DNA of 64,000 nt. Source: Mariannaea sp. PMI_226 (Eukaryota; Ascomycota; Sordariomycetes; Hypocreales; Nectriaceae). The notes under the pieces were generated by a model, which saw only the letters and a list, made by a program, of their open reading frames with translations, was not told the origin of the DNA and ran no database searches. How positions within the stretch are numbered: the stretch's first letter is position 1; the number at the start of each line of letters is the position of its first letter. Positions 22,671-34,282 of the stretch are shown here, one piece after another. The position numbers and the translations under genes are program-made. Where the stretch lies: positions 62,001 to 126,000 of the forward strand of contig JANFOG010000002.1 of the NCBI GenBank assembly GCA_024336345.1, written 5' to 3'.

Positions 22671-24200
22671 TTAAGTCTTTTTGAGGATTGCTGTTGCCTT
22701 GCCGTACTTCTCCTTGTCGTTGAGCAGCTCAATGGCCATGTGGGCGAGGGCACGGGCAATGATCTCGGTCCGGGAATAGCTATAGTCGGTGCCAGCAACT
22801 TTGGCAAAAGTGGGCTCATGATTGAAAGCGCAGAGAGTGCCGCCGACTTCGCAGATGCCGAAGTTGGGGTGAAAGACGACCTTGTCGGCACTGAGGAAGG
22901 CCTTGGTAGTAGGGTCGACAACAGCGTTCTGCAACCAACTGGCATCAGTGGACGCTGGGGCAAAAGTGGAAACAGACCAGTTCTGCGAACCGTAATCAGG
23001 CGTCTTGAGGAGATCAATCAGCATGTCCGGCAGATAAGGGGTGATCTCGAGGGATGGGTAAGGCAGGTCAGTGGTGATAGAATCAGTCAAGCCCTTGGTA
23101 TTGTCCTTGAGATAGCTCAGAACACTGTCGAGGTCCTGGGTGTAGCGCGTGCGTAGATCCACGGTGATGTCGAGCTCAAGGGCACTGGTGTTGCCAGGCA
23201 AGTAGAACCCGGTGTCGGATTGGGCGGAGAGCTTGCGGAAGACCTCGGTGGTCAAGACGAGAGGGCCCTTTGTGCTCTCGGAAGCGTGACCACCGGGACC
23301 AAAGGCGGTGAGATTGACGCCGTGGTTATCTTTACTGACCGTGTAGGTAACGTTGGGATAGGTCTTGTCCAGGATGGAGGCGACGGTGGTGTTAACATCC
23401 GCCAGCGTCATGCCGGAAATACCGAGCGAGATGGCCGACTGCACAATGTTGCTAGCGAACATGCCAACATCCTCAATACAGGTAGCCGACGAGGAGGTAC
23501 CAGGAATTCCACCGCCGGTAGCCAAATCTCGGACCTTGACAAGCAGGTTATAGGCAGAGCGGACAGCATCTTCATGGGTCTTAGCGACGAAGCGGTAGAC
23601 TGCGTTGAGTCGCGAGTTCATGGGCTGCACAGCATTCGCATTGGTTGGGTGAGCGATGAACCATACATCAGCGGACTTGAAGGCACCGGCCTGCTGCAAA
23701 GTGTATTTTCCAGCTGTATTCTCCTCATCAGGAGTGCCTTGCACGATGATTCGGGCAGGGATATCGAGTTTCAGAATGGCGTCGCGGGCCATCGTGGCAG
23801 CAAGAATGCCATTGAGGAGGATGTGGTTGTGACCGCAGGCATGGCCAATTCCGACGAGACCGTCATATTCAGCCAGAAATCCAATTGTGGGCACCCTTTG
23901 TGCTGGAGTCCATCCAGCAGGGTGGTGTTCCCAGTCCAATGTCCATGCTGTATCCATGCCGTAAGAATGTGGCGTCACTCTCCAGATACCCTCATGTTGA
24001 AAGTGCTTCACGACGATGTCGTGAGCGTGATGCTCGCTTAGGCCCACTTCGGGATGCTTCCAAATATCCGCGGCAAGAGGCTGCAGTTGAGGGTACTGAA
24101 CTGCCGATATATCCTTCAAGATGGCGGCAAGGTTGGAGAGGTCTACAGCTTGGGCTGGGACCAGAAGAACGGCCAACGCCGTCCGAATTAATCTGACCAT
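22671..24200 (-). CDS. secreted M20-family amidohydrolase/peptidase
   Basis: A 509-residue, intronless protein. An N-terminal signal peptide (LAVLLVPAQA) is followed by the M20 layout: PEVGLSEHHAHD, GHACGHNH (metal ligands), and DEENTAGK, where the acidic pair supplies the catalytic Glu and a metal ligand. A dimerisation-type insertion follows (FGPGGHAS), and a C-terminal NHEPTF-like segment provides the last ligand. M20D-type enzymes cleave N-acyl amino acids or similar amides with Zn or other divalent metals. The secretion signal suggests extracellular or vacuolar action. By eye the gene is more GC-rich than both flanks and stands alone with more than 3 kb of gene-poor sequence on each side, so its history could differ from that of its surroundings. 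The substrate is unknown. Confidence 0.88.
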   Translation of the reverse strand: MVRLIRTALAVLLVPAQAVDLSNLAAILKDISAVQYPQLQPLAADIWKHPEVGLSEHHAHDIVVKHFQHEGIWRVTPHSYGMDTAWTLDWEHHPAGWTPAQRVPTIGFLAEYDGLVGIGHACGHNHILLNGILAATMARDAILKLDIPARIIVQGTPDEENTAGKYTLQQAGAFKSADVWFIAHPTNANAVQPMNSRLNAVYRFVAKTHEDAVRSAYNLLVKVRDLATGGGIPGTSSSATCIEDVGMFASNIVQSAISLGISGMTLADVNTTVASILDKTYPNVTYTVSKDNHGVNLTAFGPGGHASESTKGPLVLTTEVFRKLSAQSDTGFYLPGNTSALELDITVDLRTRYTQDLDSVLSYLKDNTKGLTDSITTDLPYPSLEITPYLPDMLIDLLKTPDYGSQNWSVSTFAPASTDASWLQNAVVDPTTKAFLSADKVVFHPNFGICEVGGTLCAFNHEPTFAKVAGTDYSYSRTEIIARALAHMAIELLNDKEKYGKATAILKKT

Positions 24201-27200
24201 TTGGACGATGTCTGAGATCTAGGAGAAAAGTTTTGGTTTGTGATCAAAAATGATGGACGCAAGGCAGAACCAGGACATATTATATCAATTGGCAGGATAT
24301 TTCACGAATACTAATCAGGAGCATACTACACCTTAGGAAACCCCTGCCGTACTGGAGTGATCCAGTTGAAACTCATGAAAGGCAGCGCTATGCCATATTT
24401 GAGATACTAAAGTGCACGAATCTTGACCGACAATTCGTTTACGATACTCTACGTGATTTCATCCCGAACACTAGTTGTTGAGCAAGCGGAAAGCCTCCAA
24501 GTAGATGTGGCCCAGGCGAATCATAGGTAGTGAAGAGGGGAAGAGGGAATTGTCAGGGTGATTTTTTAGGTATGGCATAACAGAACTTTGGAGCCCAGAG
24601 CGAAGATTACAACCCAAAGATGAGAGAGGATGTTTGGTCCTTTTGACTAACTTTACCGGTGGTGTGTTTACGTAGCGGGGCGATGGATGGAGAAAGCGCA
24701 CAAAGTACAAAGCCAACATGCACCAGGTGAGATGACAGAACAAAAAGCCAGGTTAGGCCTGACTTGTTGAAAGTTATATTCAAAAGCGGAAATGACATCA
24801 GTCATCGGGTGTCTCTGAGGGTCGTTCCCGTTTGACGCAGCGATACTGGAGCGGCTCTCAGGGGAAGTGGACCGCGGATTCTTTGCCTTTGTCCGCTGGT
24901 ACACCAAAATCTAACCACCACCCTGTTAATGTTAGCTGATAAGAATTCCTGTACCTTTCCATAACCATGCCACAGATATATTACATAATGATGCAAATAG
25001 ACTAAATCTATTAATGGCCGATTGCTAAGCCCCAGCCTCCCTTCTTCATATCACCAACATGCCGACTTCTGCGACGTGAAAATTTTCCGTACCCCTGTTC
25101 AACCTGGTCCGCCAAACCCCCACGAAATGTCGCGGATAAAAGTAAATCCACTCTCGACATCGTTGTCTAGCACTCAGGGGTGAGCTGATGAAGGGGACCT
25201 ACACTTTCTCCTACACGTCTCATCATGCTCAAGTTACATTACGTAGACTTTCCCTAAAACCTAATACTTTATTTCATCACCTAAACTCTCGCCTTCCCTG
25301 GTAGGGTCATAGGTATCGAAGTCGGGCTTGCAAAAAAATATTTTATGCAAAACATGATATCTGAAATGTGCTCGAAGTCAATGGTGGAAATTATTTGGTC
25401 GATGTTGTAGAGTAAATCATTGCTGCTTGCCTGGAGAGTAAGAGATTATGCCCAAACCGTTGCCGAGTCTTCAATTTTATACCTTCTCGGATTCCATTCT
25501 GGTGTCCCGAGTACGGCTTGGGCAATGTCGCAAATACTTCGGTCCTATCAAGCGCAGCCTGGAAATTAAAGCAAACTACAACCATTCTTTGGCATATATA
25601 TCATCTAAACGACTTGCCAAATAGCGATCAAGCCGATGGAAGGCCTGGCCAACTGGAGCGGTGAGGACATCACCAGATGTTACCTATGTACGTGAAAAAA
25701 AAAAAAAAAAAAAAAAAAAATTTAGAGCGACTGCACCAGTGAGACTTTATAAGGCTCGAGTCCCGATACTTGTAAGACCTTATTGAGCCTAAGCCCCTAG
25801 AGATGATCCCACTAATGGAAGAGAAATAGCCCACTCTAGGACCCTCCTATAGCTAAAAATCAAGATCTTCAGCGCCTCAACCTGCCCCTATCCTATGTAA
25901 CACGCTAATAGTAAAGACATATAGGCCGAGAATGAAAATGTGGAGATATGAAAGGTTTTTTAGATGGTCATAAGATGTAAGAAATTTCTAAAATGTTTTG
26001 CTTCAGAATGGTCCTAAATTGGTGTCCGTAACGCTTTGCGTTCACCAGGTGATAATTCAGGTCTGATATTTTCGTTCATTTTCAAACAGAAAAGAGTGCA
26101 TCTTGGAGTACGCTACCAGTTGAGGATTTGCCCACTGCCACAGCCGAAGTTGTCTGCTGCAGACCTTGATAAATGATATAGACGATATTAATCTCAAAAC
26201 CACCCTATCGCGACAAACCCTATCAGATATTCGTAAATGTCACGCGGTGGTGAAATGAAAACTATTAGATAAGGGTTATATCACCCATGAAATTCTTTGT
26301 AGATATATAGCCGTTGATATGCTACTTCAACTGTGAAGACCGGCCATTTATGCCTAGGGAACGGTCACAAAATTGGGCACCGTCTGGATGTCGCGTTGGA
26401 GTTACTTAACACCAGCGACCTCCAGAACCAATAGCAGTGAGAGCCAACATTATAGAAGCAAAGAAAAATTAAGTAGTGTAGCGATAGAAAACTAGATTAG
26501 GTAGTAGGGCTTTCAATGTCAGCTCTTGAGCCTCGCTATATGTTATAAGTGATGGTTGGGCAGGATTGGTCGCAGACTACTAATTGCTACCTGTTGAACT
26601 TCAGTTGTTGTTGCAGAATCGCTTAGAAGCAACTTTTTCCTGTTAGAAACCAAAAAGATTATTAGAAAACTACATTGTTTCGGGGTCATATGAGTCTGAT
26701 TGCCAAATGTCGCTTACAGGTTTAAGATGAAGACAACTAGATTGTCGTAATTCTTTGGGATATCATAAAGCAGCGATAGTCTGCAGCGATTTATGCCTTA
26801 GAAGTCGGTAAACCAGTAGTAAACGGAAAGCCACAATGAGAGTGAGCCCCAACTCGATCCAAAGCACTATCAAGTAGTTAGAGCGTATACCATTCGTTGC
26901 AAGCCACCAGTATAATACCACCTATATACAATCCGTACTGACTGACTGTTGACTTTCGTGTGACTCGCTAACTGAGTTCATAGTGATCAACTGCTCAGCA
27001 AGAGAAGAGATCAGTGCGATAGAGAAATCAGCTTTCAAAGGTCCATTGTAGCCCTCGGGCAGCAGTCACCAACTACTTTCATCTGCATTACTTAGACTTC
27101 GAGACTCTAAATAACGAGCTGAATGACAACATTCTTGGCGAACACGTTGCCTGGGAGAAGGGTGACATCATGCCTTCTTTCAAGTTATTGCTTTTTGTGT

Positions 27201-27616
27201 CATCAAATATCTAAGTGATGAATAATAAGTTCAACTCCTTTTATACCACCTTGAAAGGTAATGGATCTCGCTACTGGACAGGGGGCGATTTCATCATGCC
27301 CTCTGAATATTGAATCTGCTTGAGAAATGGAATAGCAGAGACGCTCAATGTGTGAGTATATGGAGTCTCATGCTTTTTATTCTGAAAGATGTCAACGGAT
27401 TAGATAAAACAATCTCAGTATTGGAACTATTCTTTATATCCAAATCTATATCTAACCTAATGCGCCTTCTCAATGTATCATGGGTAGCATGCAAAGTATC
27501 GGACTTCGTGGAATTGTTTGTTGGACAGTAGACACTTAAAATCCCTGATCAGATTCAAAAGTGGCGGGAGCCTAAATGAGCTCCGACAAGCTACATTGAA
27601 TTTACAGCAATGTAAA
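24201..27616. other. gene-poor interval with an A26 tract
   Basis: About 3.4 kb. A run of 26 adenines lies at 25695-25720, next to unremarkable sequence; it could be the tail of an old retrotransposed copy, but I found no coding relic upstream of it and no target duplication by eye. Short frames (24471-24996 minus, 25391-25585 minus, 27310-27531 plus) look like chance. Confidence 0.4.
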
Positions 27617-29126
27617 TTACAATCCGTTAGAGTGAAGGAAATTGGTCATCTCTTGAAAGGCACCGACAGCATTGACGTGTAGGTTGAGCCCATGACCTGC
27701 TCCTGGATAGCTCACAGCCTTGAATGCTTTGGACCGAGGGAAAACAAGGGAGGCTGGAAATTCAAGTGCCCCGTTGCAGCTAAGAAAGAACTGTAAGCAG
27801 TTGTGCTATCAAATAATCATGATTTCACTTACTCTGATGTGCAGAAGATAAAGTCATACTCCCCGGAGATGAGCTAGCAATTATAACAGTGTCAACACAG
27901 CCCACAGATATTCCGAATCATGTTTACGTACCATAGTTGGTCCAGTAAAGGTGAGCGGCTGATCCACCAGCATGCCGGCGGTTAAGACCTCTGTAACTGC
28001 AAACGGTTGCTTGGTCTCGTCACTATACTGGGAAATCTTGACGTCGAAATCGGGTTTCTTGAAAAACCTGGCTACACGTTAGATCGCTACAAATTCAGTA
28101 CAACTCGGACTCATAACTTACGTATTGACATTCGCAAATAGGTCTGCTGGTGTCAAGTAGCCCTGGAATTTTGTCAGGAGATGCCGGAACGACGAGTGTG
28201 GACTAATTCTGCTTACCGTATCAAGCTTCTGCCACTTCTTGGGTTGTTGCTCAGCAGCAATTCTTGGTTGCACAGCCATCACAAAGCCGGTGGGGTTGGC
28301 ATAGGTGGTGTTAAGACTAAAACCTAATTACGATTTCAGCTCGAGTCCCACCAAATGATTCAAAGCAACCTTACCCGTAAGGATCAGGCCATCGGCGATT
28401 GCTGGCTCTGCTGCAATAGTAGCCAGAGATACGGAACTGCCAAAGCTATGACCGACTAGTACCACAGCATTTGGCTTGCCAAGAGTGTTGACATATTTTC
28501 CATCTTTGACGAGGTGAACGAGCTTCTGCAGAATGGCGACTTGATTCGATAACTGGGCAACGTAACCCGAAACCCTGTTGGATCAATTTAGCCTGGCTAT
28601 CACATGCGCTGTCGACTCTGTCTTACCTCGAGGATTGGCCGGTACCAAGGCGATCGTAGAAGAACACCGAGTAGCCTTGATTGACGGCGAAATCGACAAA
28701 GCTGTAGCGATCTGGTTGCGGCTTTGGATCCCAGTACCTGTTCGCGTTCAGCAAATCAACTTGTAGTCAGCAATAGTACTGATCACACTACCTTCTGTCA
28801 AAGTTCAATCCATGAGTAGCGATGAGAACAGTGTCACTGTTGGCATTTCGGTGTCCCTTCCCAGGTGTGCAGAATGTCGCGGCGATTGTATAAGTGGCCG
28901 TAACGTTGTGAGTGCCTGAAAACACAGCAGAAGCGGGCGGCGCCGACCTGCTCGAAATGGTGTCAATAAAATCGGCCACGTCGTAGTTACTCTCAAATGG
29001 CGGCAAAGCGTAAATCAAGTCTTCGGACGTGACAGTAACTGGAATTTTATAGGATTCGCAGACGCGGGTGGTTGCAGGGGCTGCCGCAACGGCGGTAAGC
29101 AGTGGAATTAATGGAGAGAACTTCAT
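27617..29126 (-). CDS. secreted alpha/beta hydrolase (8 exons)
   Basis: Minus-strand exons: 29126-28792, 28737-28627, 28574-28375, 28323-28217, 28162-28122, 28067-27932, 27873-27833, 27779-27617. All seven introns are 51-58 nt with standard GT-AG ends and all phases agree; the product is 377 residues. It starts with a signal peptide (PLIPLLTAVAAAPA). The oxyanion segment HGLNFD is followed by RYWDPKPQ and FFYDRLGTGQS, the nucleophile elbow GHSFGS, an ISGEYDFIF segment for the acid, and GAGHGLNLH for the histidine. This complete triad points to an active serine hydrolase (AB_hydrolase-1 group). Proteins of this layout are common in fungi as extracellular esterases or lipase-like enzymes, but the substrate is not evident. 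The high intron density sets it apart from the intronless M20 gene next door. Confidence 0.85.
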
Positions 29127-32100
29127 GATGATGATTGAAGAAGGTGCCTGATACTGATGACTTCTTTCTTGACCATCAATTCCAAAGAATCCGTACCCAG
29201 CTACGGTTAAATAATACTCTACGGCGATACCACGTGATGCTCGAGCACACGACTTGCCACGGAATCACCAGCAAAGAATCGGCATTGTCGTGGTCGCGTC
29301 ATGATAGCGACCTGTAGGATCGCGGGTGCATCCTCTGTAAGCGCTAACCCGCACTCGCATCAGCATTACCAAGAGCACCGGAGGTATTAATCACCGGAAC
29401 TATTTGATATCTCTCGCTCAAATGCGGGAGCTCATCCGAAAGCGCCGTCTGTATCATCTCAAATATTTGTCAAGGAGGCAGCAGGTATCACCGTGCAAAC
29501 AATACGACGTGAATTAAAATAACGGCGGAAGTTCCGAGATCCAAGCGTCCTTCGCTCAAAAGGGACTAATGTTGTGAAGGTCTCGCAGCCCGAGCAGAAA
29601 GCGAAGCAGGCCCAGGGGTGTCAAGCTACCCGAATGCGCCGTTAAAGGCTTTTGCGGGGATATTCAAATTCCAGTCATGAGCTAGAGCCAATAGGGTATG
29701 CAAGCAACAGTACGGAGTAGGTGATTTGGAATTTGGAATACCAATCAAGTGATGTCATAGACTAAGTGTGCGTCAACCCATATACTTTTAACACAAATAC
29801 TAGCTTCAAACCCGATTCACAGTATCAACTATAGCCGCAATCCACCAAGATGGTCTCCACCTAAAACAAAAAGCTCGCGGCTCGGCTTTGGGTCAATAGT
29901 AAAAATTCAGATTTTGCCTCTCTTTCTTGGCTAGATATTTCTCCTGCCTCTCGAGTATACGGCTTACACTTCGCTAAAGGCGGCGCATGTCCATTTTAAT
30001 TGTTCCGCATATACCGGAAGAATAGAGGCAACCTGAGATGAAATGGCGACCTGGTGAAAGAGTGAAATTCCAACTAAGCCTGACGCAACCGCCTTCGCCG
30101 CAATTCCCTAATTAGGCAATGAATACTTGTAAATTTATGGCCTCGTTTACGAAATGAAGGACTCGTTACACTTCTAAAATTTACTACAACATGCAAATGT
30201 ACTGCAGTTTGGGTGTGCCGGTATGGGAATCAGCAGCTCAAGATGGTGTATCGTTTGCTGCTGATGGAGAAGATTTGTAGATGCATAGTTCCAGATGAGG
30301 TTCGTACCATATGTTGACATTGTCAGCCTTGTAGGAATGGACAAGAGAGGCGAACATCGCCAAGAAGGCGGATAAATTGACTCCACTTGACTTTCAAATA
30401 GAACGCGGTCCCTTTTGAGCGCAGAGATTTAACAAGATCAATACTGCTACATAAACTATGACATAAAGCCTCCATACAAAAGTCCAGGGTGGCTAGAGGT
30501 CCTAAGTGGCTGCATATTTGGAATCCCGCTAAGTTCAAGTATTTATCAAAGCATGCGTGTAACCGTAACTCATTACATGACTAGGTAAGCTGAGTGAAAT
30601 TTACGAGCAGGGGCAATTGATATCACAGTGCATAGTCCAATACTTTATCAAATATAAATCACATTAAAATATGTATAAGGATAAAGGTACAACAAAGCCA
30701 AGAAAGACAAACAGGGCGTCAATTAACCCTTCTGTATATGATCGTTTAACTCGTGAAGCATACCAGACTCACAAACGCTTAACCTCAATATCTACATTGC
30801 CCCCACCTTGTCGGCCCGGGTACAATGACGAAAATCTCTCAATTTACCGCCTTGATGGTTTAATACCACCTAGAAACTACTGTTTCACGTATAAAGTATA
30901 TCCTCAACAAGTTCTAATATATGTCCGACCCTGTGACTTATTCCAAATTTGAATATCACACCAAATTCTCCCAGCTTAAAAGCTGTCAGGCGGAATCCAG
31001 TTTCCTCTTGACTCGACTGTATGTCAGGCACGGCACGACGAAAACTCCTAAAGGGCGATTTACTCAAGAAATTGACATTTTCTTCCACGTCAACGACGAC
31101 GTAACTCTCGAAAGTGGGCTAGAACAGGGTCGTAAGCTACTTGGACAAGCAATGTACTGGCTTGACAACCCTATCGCCATTCTTTCGTTAATTGCAATAG
31201 AGAGCCACCAATCGATCTCACATGTGACCATTCCTGAAAGCTTTTTCATGTCCCAAATACTTCAAAAGAAAGGCTAGAACAAAGCAGATAATCGGACCCT
31301 TACAATGGCGGCTCCAGTGCCATGTGAATATGTCCGTCCTAGCTCCCGAGAGTCAGTCTCAGGCAGATCAAATCATCGCTTCGATATGCTTCTACTTTCA
31401 GCTACGCGGAGGGAAGCGCATTCCGCCCTATCGAAATACCTTGTTGACTGAGATTTCGGTGTGGTGTGTCAATTACCAGAATCATGACCCAGACTGCGAC
31501 GTTCTCCCAGCTTTCGGTACCCTTCGCCTCAAATTTCAGTAATTTAATTTGCAGGCACAACAGCTAAAGACCACCGAGAACAAGGATCATTTAACACATC
31601 GTACGGCTCTGAAGGACAATTCGGCCCCAACTAATGGATACTCCAGTTCCTAGCTTTCTGATATGAACCCTGCTGAATGGTCTATTTGTATTTAGCCGAG
31701 ATTTTCAACTGTTTTATGTGGAACTCCTACCCATTATTTTCAAATTACCCTCCAATTCTTCTCATTGGTAGTAGTTCGACAAAATACCGATGTATAACCT
31801 AACTCGTATGGCTTATGATGTGGCACCAGGACAACTAGAGAGCCTAGAGATATGAGACTGAAGAGTAGTATATATGTGCTTTGATGGAGGTACCAGGAGG
31901 CCTGGGACGTTATGGAAATCAGAGATCTGTCTCCTTTAAATTGACACTGCAAGTTTGAGACTTGTCGTATTTGGTCTCATACTAATAAGACTGTGTCTTC
32001 ATTCCATCTTGGGTGCTATTGTTTACTGAGGCTTATCTACCAAGGGAAATACATCCCAGGAGGGATAGATATTAAAGCAAACCTGATCAATCGATTATGA

Positions 32101-33258
32101 AGTCTCAATAACCAACGCCTCAGTTATTCTTAGCAGATGAATCACGCCGTTATAACAAGAGAAAATAGGGGAACCACGGTAACTGGTCAATAATTGTTCC
32201 TTGTATGGCAAATGGGCTCATTCCACTTCCTGTCGACTCAAAAGTCAAATACACGCCCTACACTTTGGCTACTTGTTTGGAACTACTCACTCCCCTGACC
32301 AAATTTGTATTTGATCTGCTGCCAGAAATGTCTACTATAAACTTCCGTAGCTTGGTAAAACATTGGCATTTAGAACTCTAAGGGTATCGGCAGTAGAGGT
32401 ATTTAGGTAAAAAGATTGGAAAAATTCGTCAAAATGCGAAGCAGAACAGGGAGGTCGACGCGACGTTGCGCCTGTGCCTAATAAGCTTGTCCACTTTCTG
32501 TATCACACATAGAGGCGCGGGGCAAAAGTAAGAGGAAGCTCCGGCATGGAGTCAGCTTGACAACGCCTGGACGTTTTTTTTTAAGATAGTAACGTTACCG
32601 AGTTTCCAGCCGCTCCTCTTAGTTTATAGTTGTAGTCGGGGCATTTGACAAGATCCCGAGTATAATTGTGTAGTGAGAGAAGCTGGCCTATTATTGTTTC
32701 ATTATACGTTTTAGTTATCTATGCTCAATGTAACATGAGGGGTTTTGCAATAGCAAGGGCCTGAGGCAAGAGGGGTGACATGGTGTGAATTGGGGAAATT
32801 AGGTCAGACCTTCTCGGAATTTTTCTTCAAAATTAATGGCTTTGTACATGATTCAGAATGTAGCGGCTGCCCTTTACGGCATGAAGGTTGAAGTATGACC
32901 GAGGGTAGGGCTGCAGGAACTGATGCATTTACTATGCAGGTGACGAAGGATTCGTGGTGTTCTGATTTATTGCGCGTTGAAAGCAACGTAGTTCCTGCAC
33001 CTCCCCAAACCGGCACCTAAAGTGATATAATCGGTTTCAGGAAAACTTAGGGTTACGGGTTACCTACCTAAACTGGAGAAAATACATACTGGTCTCAACC
33101 AAGCAACTCAGGTCCGCAGTATAAGAAGCATATCATTCCAGGCGCATAGCAATCGAAAGCGCAGCTTTGTGTTCATTCTCTAACTCATTCATTACTACCA
33201 CACTCCTTGAAACTCTTTCAACACATCAACTATATACGCTCCTTTTTAGTTAACCACC
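29127..33258. other. gene-poor interval, weak relics only
   Basis: About 4.1 kb. At about 29440-29515 (plus) a short frame reads VKEAAGITVQTIRRELK before a stop, helix-turn-helix-like and vaguely similar to transposase N-termini; this is too little to call an element. At 30.7-31.5 kb there are several open frames that may be an unknown gene (listed separately). The last 150 bases hold the promoter of the small secreted protein at 33259, with TATAAG at about 33120. Confidence 0.4.
30921..31277 (+). CDS. doubtful hypothetical protein
   Basis: A 118-residue open frame with fairly normal composition (segments such as FTQEIDIFFHVNDD and LEQGRKLLGQAMYWL). It has no known domain, no signal peptide and no clear splice partners; an overlapping frame lies just upstream (30671-30952) and another just downstream (31324-31542). 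Together they might be a decayed or multi-exon gene, but I could not connect them with good splice sites. Treat as a weak prediction. Confidence 0.2.
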   Translation: MSDPVTYSKFEYHTKFSQLKSCQAESSFLLTRLYVRHGTTKTPKGRFTQEIDIFFHVNDDVTLESGLEQGRKLLGQAMYWLDNPIAILSLIAIESHQSISHVTIPESFFMSQILQKKG

Positions 33259-33708
33259 ATGCAGTACTCTACCCTCGTCGCGATGGCTCTGGGCCTTGCA
33301 TCAATTGCTGAGGCCGCCCCCGTCAACAAGCTGACTACGCTGACCGGAACTAACGCGGGATCGCTCTACTCCTTTGATCCCGCTCCAACTGCTCGCCAAA
33401 TCTTCTATCAATATGGATCATGTGGCCTGAGCACCTTTTTTGTTGGCGTTGTTCCTGATAGTATGCCCTTGGTTGCCATGACTTCCACCGTCATGCAAAA
33501 CTATGGATCTGCTCAGCATAACACCCTTTGCGGCAAGATCATTACCATGACCAACAGCAAGGGTGTTACTCAGCAGGCTGCCATTGCTGATACCAACGTC
33601 AGCGGTGATAACTCCATAGATATGACCATTGATCTCTGGACCAAGTTTGGACAGCCCGCAAATGATGCATCAATTATCAAGTCCTTGTCTTGGTCAATCA
33701 ATATGTGA
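33259..33708 (+). CDS. small secreted double-psi beta-barrel (RlpA/expansin-like) protein
   Basis: A 149-residue, single-exon protein with a signal peptide ending at about residue 20 (AEAAPV). The mature part shows the pattern of the fungal RlpA-like double-psi beta-barrel family: GSCGLS near the start of the barrel, LVAMTSTVMQNYGS, CGKIITMTNSKG, then IADTN and a SIDMTIDLWTKFG segment matching the family's 'D-L-S-x-x-A-F' region. Two cysteines in these positions could pair. Family members bind or loosen polysaccharides, or act in contact with plants and other hosts; enzymatic residues are not conserved enough here to claim catalysis. A long C-rich leader precedes the ATG, and a TATAAG lies about 140 bp upstream. 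Confidence 0.75.
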   Translation: MQYSTLVAMALGLASIAEAAPVNKLTTLTGTNAGSLYSFDPAPTARQIFYQYGSCGLSTFFVGVVPDSMPLVAMTSTVMQNYGSAQHNTLCGKIITMTNSKGVTQQAAIADTNVSGDNSIDMTIDLWTKFGQPANDASIIKSLSWSINM

Positions 33709-34282
33709 ACAATATCCGGAGTTTTAGACACGCTGTAGAATCAATCTGGCATTCGATCTACCTTGCGGTACCTAGGCCTACTACTACCTTTCCACTAGGC
33801 TAGATATAGCATTTCTGGGTTCAGTTGCGATTTTAGGACCCGACTTGAGATTTGGCCTTCGGCGTGGTCCCTGCTACCTTCTCTACGGCCCGTACGCTGG
33901 CTTCGATTTTGAATTGTTGGTGACAATGGCGGCGCAGCTATATGACTTTGTGAATCTGGTATCCGTTTGTATAATAGCTTTATAAATAGCAAGAAAAAAA
34001 ATATACTACTTATTCACGCGTTGAGAAGCAAACATATCTTCATGGCATAAAGAGAGATTTTATGAGTAGCATCAAAGTTCAATTACTTATAGACGGTGTC
34101 TTGCTCACTCAAAAGTGATACTTCAACAATACATTTCGATTGCGAATAATCTATCGGTTAAAATATTACTCAGTCAATATAATCATGCAGCTGATCATAA
34201 GCTGGGAGAATGTTAATAATCTGAAGGCTTGGTATGTTCCTCAACTGCTTCTATCAGCTCACTAATGCCATAGATGGCTTCA
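33709..34282. other. intergenic between convergent genes
   Basis: Carries the 3' ends of the secreted protein (plus) and the MFS transporter (minus). No gene seen. Confidence 0.5.

Noticed and set aside
23220..24041. 273-residue plus-strand frame
   Set aside because: Lies wholly antisense to the well-supported M20 amidohydrolase; a mirror of its GC-rich coding bias.
25721..25790. tRNA-like B-box (GGCTCGAGTCCCG) next to the A26 run
   Set aside because: No matching A-box or cloverleaf, and the A-run is on the wrong side for a SINE tail.
29440..29515. Helix-turn-helix-like transposase start
   Set aside because: Only about 17 residues resemble the motif before a stop; no terminal repeats, catalytic region or target duplication nearby.
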